A DNA stretch of 64,000 bases from Piscicola geometra. Lineage: Eukaryota; Annelida; Clitellata; Hirudinida; Piscicolidae. Made by a program: the position numbers and the translations under genes. The notes under the pieces are model-generated. The model did no database searches, was not told the DNA's origin, and was given only the letters and a program-made list of their open reading frames with translations. Each line of letters begins with the position of its first letter. Position 1 is the stretch's first letter. Of the stretch, positions 62,002 to 64,000 are shown piece by piece. The stretch covers positions 5,240,869 to 5,304,868 of the forward strand of contig OX030970.1 of NCBI GenBank assembly GCA_943735955.1. The letters run 5' to 3'.

Positions 62002-62575
62002 AGTCAATCAATCAATCAAATCAATTTCTATAGCACTCTTTCCTCAAATTCAAGAGCGCTGGTAAATGAATTTGTTAAACAGATATGTCTTCAGATCCGT
62101 ACGAAAAGTAAATAATGATATAGAAGTAGTTAAATAAGGAGGTGATGAGTTTCAAATATATGGACATCTTTAAAGAAGGGTCATCTAAGTAAGGTAATAA
62201 TTGTCTAATACGTCAGTTTCCAATAGATAATACTATTATCATAATAGACATGACCTGTCATGTGTAGAAGATTCGTTCTGACAGTCTGTCCTTCATCTGC
62301 AGAGCTCATTTGCCTTGTGAAGTAAGTAGCAAGTGGGTGCTTGCAAGCTGTGCACTGGTGTTCAAATTGAGGCCCTGGCACTTCTTCATAAAGTTTATGA
62401 CATAAACACAGTCATGTATTGAAGATTCGTTCTAACAGTCTGTCCTTCATCTGCAGAGCTCATCTGTCTTGTGAAGTAGGTAGCCAGTGGGTGCTTGCAA
62501 ACTGTGCATTAGTGCTCAATTTGAGGCCTTGGCACTTCTTCCTTTTAAAATAAGTTTTTATTGTAGTCCGTTAGA
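62002..62575 (-). mobile_element. Composite retroposon E4 (internally deleted, 5' truncated)
   Basis: In inverse order: (TCAA)n tail, TCTATAGCACTCTTTCCTC, shortened RT C-terminal region, then two M modules (62255-62395, 62396-62550). It ends within the AT-rich part after GTAGTCCGTTAG and lacks the hairpin head. It has the same ~140-bp deletion as E2. Confidence 0.82.
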
Positions 62576-62794
62576 CTAGGTAGTTGCACGGGTCTTTAAA
62601 TATGCTAATTTTCAGGCTCTAGGTGCAGGCGCTTTTTATGTGATCCTATATTAAATGCTTATGAAAACGTTCAGTAAAAAAATATTATGTTCACTTTTCT
62701 TTAAATGTTACAAATAATAATTTTAATCATTAAAAAAAAAATATTTTACAAATTTTACATATATCTTTTTGTAGTCTTTGTTTAAAGTCTTGCC
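62576..62794. other. Upstream region of the right-end gene
   Basis: AT-rich DNA; no other feature recognised. Confidence 0.35.
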
Positions 62795-62802
62795 TATATA
62801 AA
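62795..62802 (+). promoter_or_regulatory. TATA box of the right-end gene
   Basis: TATATAAA, followed within ~40 bp by a donor-like GGAAA|GTGAGT at 62837/62838. This implies a short non-coding first exon of about 62825-62837. The next acceptor is at 63745. Confidence 0.45.
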
Positions 62803-63065
62803 CAGCAGCAAGTGCTGTAGCGTTTTTGCTTTGGAAAGTGAGTTCTTTCAATTATTTTCTTTCTTGTTTCAAAAAAATTAAATCAAATAAATTTTAAAAT
62901 TCATTTATATACTATTTAATACATTTTGCTGCTCTTGAAAATCTTACTAGAGCAGCGATGCCCTAGAAATCACTTTATTTTTTCCAAAAGCGCGGCAAAT
63001 AATTTCAACTAATTTCGATAACTTTATTTGGTTTTCAACACCAGGATAAAGATTAACTATCTTTT

Positions 63066-63700
63066 TAAAAGTTTAAAAATTTCACTGCTCTAACACTTTC
63101 GTCAGCAGATCAGCACACCAGCCTAAGTTATGTCTATGCTGCATATTGTTTTATTAATCACGGGGCAACTAATTGAAGATTGGCTGTTTTTTTGTGACTA
63201 AGATGAAGATTAAATGTTCCTTTATATTAGGTAAAAGTTTCATTACTCTAGCAAATTCTTCAGCAGATCAGCACACCAGCCTAAGTTATGTTTATGCTGC
63301 ATACTGTTTTATTAATCACGTGGCAACTAATTGAAGATTAAAGTTTTTTTTTCCACTGAAATAAAGATGAAATGTTCCTTTATATTAGGTAGAAGTTTCA
63401 CTGCTCTAACAGATTTTTCAGCAAAGCAGCACACCAGCCTAAGTTATGTCTATGTTGCTTATTTCAATTAGATCACTGTTTTATTAATCACATGGCAACT
63501 AATTGAAGATTGGCTGTTTTTTTTTGACTAAGATGAAGATTAAATGTTCCTTTATATTAGGTAAAAGTTTCATTACTCTAGCAAATTCTTCAGCAAATCA
63601 GCACTCCAGCCTAAGTTATGTCTATGTTGCTTATTTCAAATAGATCACTGTTCCTTTATATTAGGTAAAAGTTTCATTGCTCTAGCAATTTTTTCATGTT
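63066..63700. repeat. ~150-bp tandem repeat, about 4 copies
   Basis: Each copy contains GTTCCTTTATATTAGGTAAA, GCAGATCAGCACACCAGCCT, AAGTTATGTCTATGCTGC and GGCAACTAATTGAAGATT. It lies in the putative first intron and ends ~45 bp before the acceptor. Confidence 0.9.
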
Positions 63701-63771
63701 TATTTTTATATAATAATATCATTTTTTAAATTTTTTTTCTTACAGATCACGACATTCATTTGCAATTTACC

Positions 63772-64000
63772 ATGGAAGCGAAAAGATGTGAGTGTGCTGG
63801 TGCTGGTGCATTGATGAATGAGCAGTTTGATTTGAGGGTTCATATTAAAAAGAATTTTTCGGAACCATCAGATCCACTTCTGAATGGTTTTGTTTATTCT
63901 TTTTTTTGTGAGCCTGCTAGTGGTAAGCCCCGTCCCAATTGGGCTGAAGTAATTAAAAATGTGCAGGGTACGCACAGATTTGGTGTTACTAATACTACTG
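63772..64000 (+). CDS. Unidentified gene, N-terminal exon (runs off the window)
   Basis: A strong acceptor (T-rich tract then TTACAG) at 63745 is followed after 26 bases by ATG in context TTTACCATGG, a good start. The 76-codon frame stays open to the window end: MEAKRCECAGAGALMNEQFD, then LRVHIKKNFSEPSD, GFVYSFFCEP, NWAEVIKNVQGTHRFGV. The composition is that of a soluble protein; I do not recognise the family. The upstream part of the exon is also open, so an earlier start cannot be excluded. A TATA box and probable non-coding exon lie 0.9 kb upstream. Confidence 0.5.
   Translation, partial: MEAKRCECAGAGALMNEQFDLRVHIKKNFSEPSDPLLNGFVYSFFCEPASGKPRPNWAEVIKNVQGTHRFGVTNTT

Overview
This is nuclear DNA of an invertebrate animal. 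The genes are split by GT-AG introns, the proteins are metazoan (DNAJC9, an SLC15 peptide transporter, a secreted alpha-carbonic anhydrase), and the repeats are typical of animals (L2/CR1-like and APE-type LINEs, tRNA-derived SINEs, several hAT families). The sequence alone does not fix the phylum. An exceptional share of the window is micro- and minisatellite, including three trinucleotide arrays of about 480, 690 and 930 bp with the same motif.
Layout: 1-12 kb is repeats and transposon remnants (two hAT-type elements, LINE debris, long CAT arrays, a 15-bp minisatellite). 12.4-16.4 kb holds a complete five-exon DNAJC9 gene with an E2F-like promoter site and a long KEKE tail. 17.3-25.4 kb is a nest of LINEs: two L2-like LINE copies sit inside an older LINE, followed by LINE-derived retroposons and a 20-bp satellite. 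25.4-32.3 kb is low-complexity DNA with one unidentified minus-strand gene candidate (27.0-27.7 kb), a 12-bp minisatellite with higher-order structure, and SINEs. 32.4-35.3 kb is a nearly intact Buster-like hAT transposon with terminal repeats and an 8-bp target duplication. 35.7-40.4 kb is another hAT remnant plus a decayed APE-type LINE. 41.8-43.2 kb is a further hAT element.
43.9-45.8 kb is a complete seven-exon gene for a secreted carbonic anhydrase homologue in which two of the three zinc ligands are replaced. 46.9-61.1 kb is a complete 22-exon SLC15 proton/peptide symporter gene. Its core is conserved, but its extracellular loop is about 690 residues and partly made of Gly/Ser/Val repeats. 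61.5-62.6 kb holds two repeats that also occur elsewhere in the window. The last kilobase holds the start of an unidentified gene with a TATA box and a non-coding first exon.
The most unusual pattern is that many tandem arrays abut splice sites. One 30-bp minisatellite (54953-56186) appears to be an exon 3' end plus its 5' splice site copied about 41 times. Others run directly into 3' splice sites of DNAJC9 exon 4 and SLC15 exon 19. The protein-coding genes show no operon-like or pathway link to one another.
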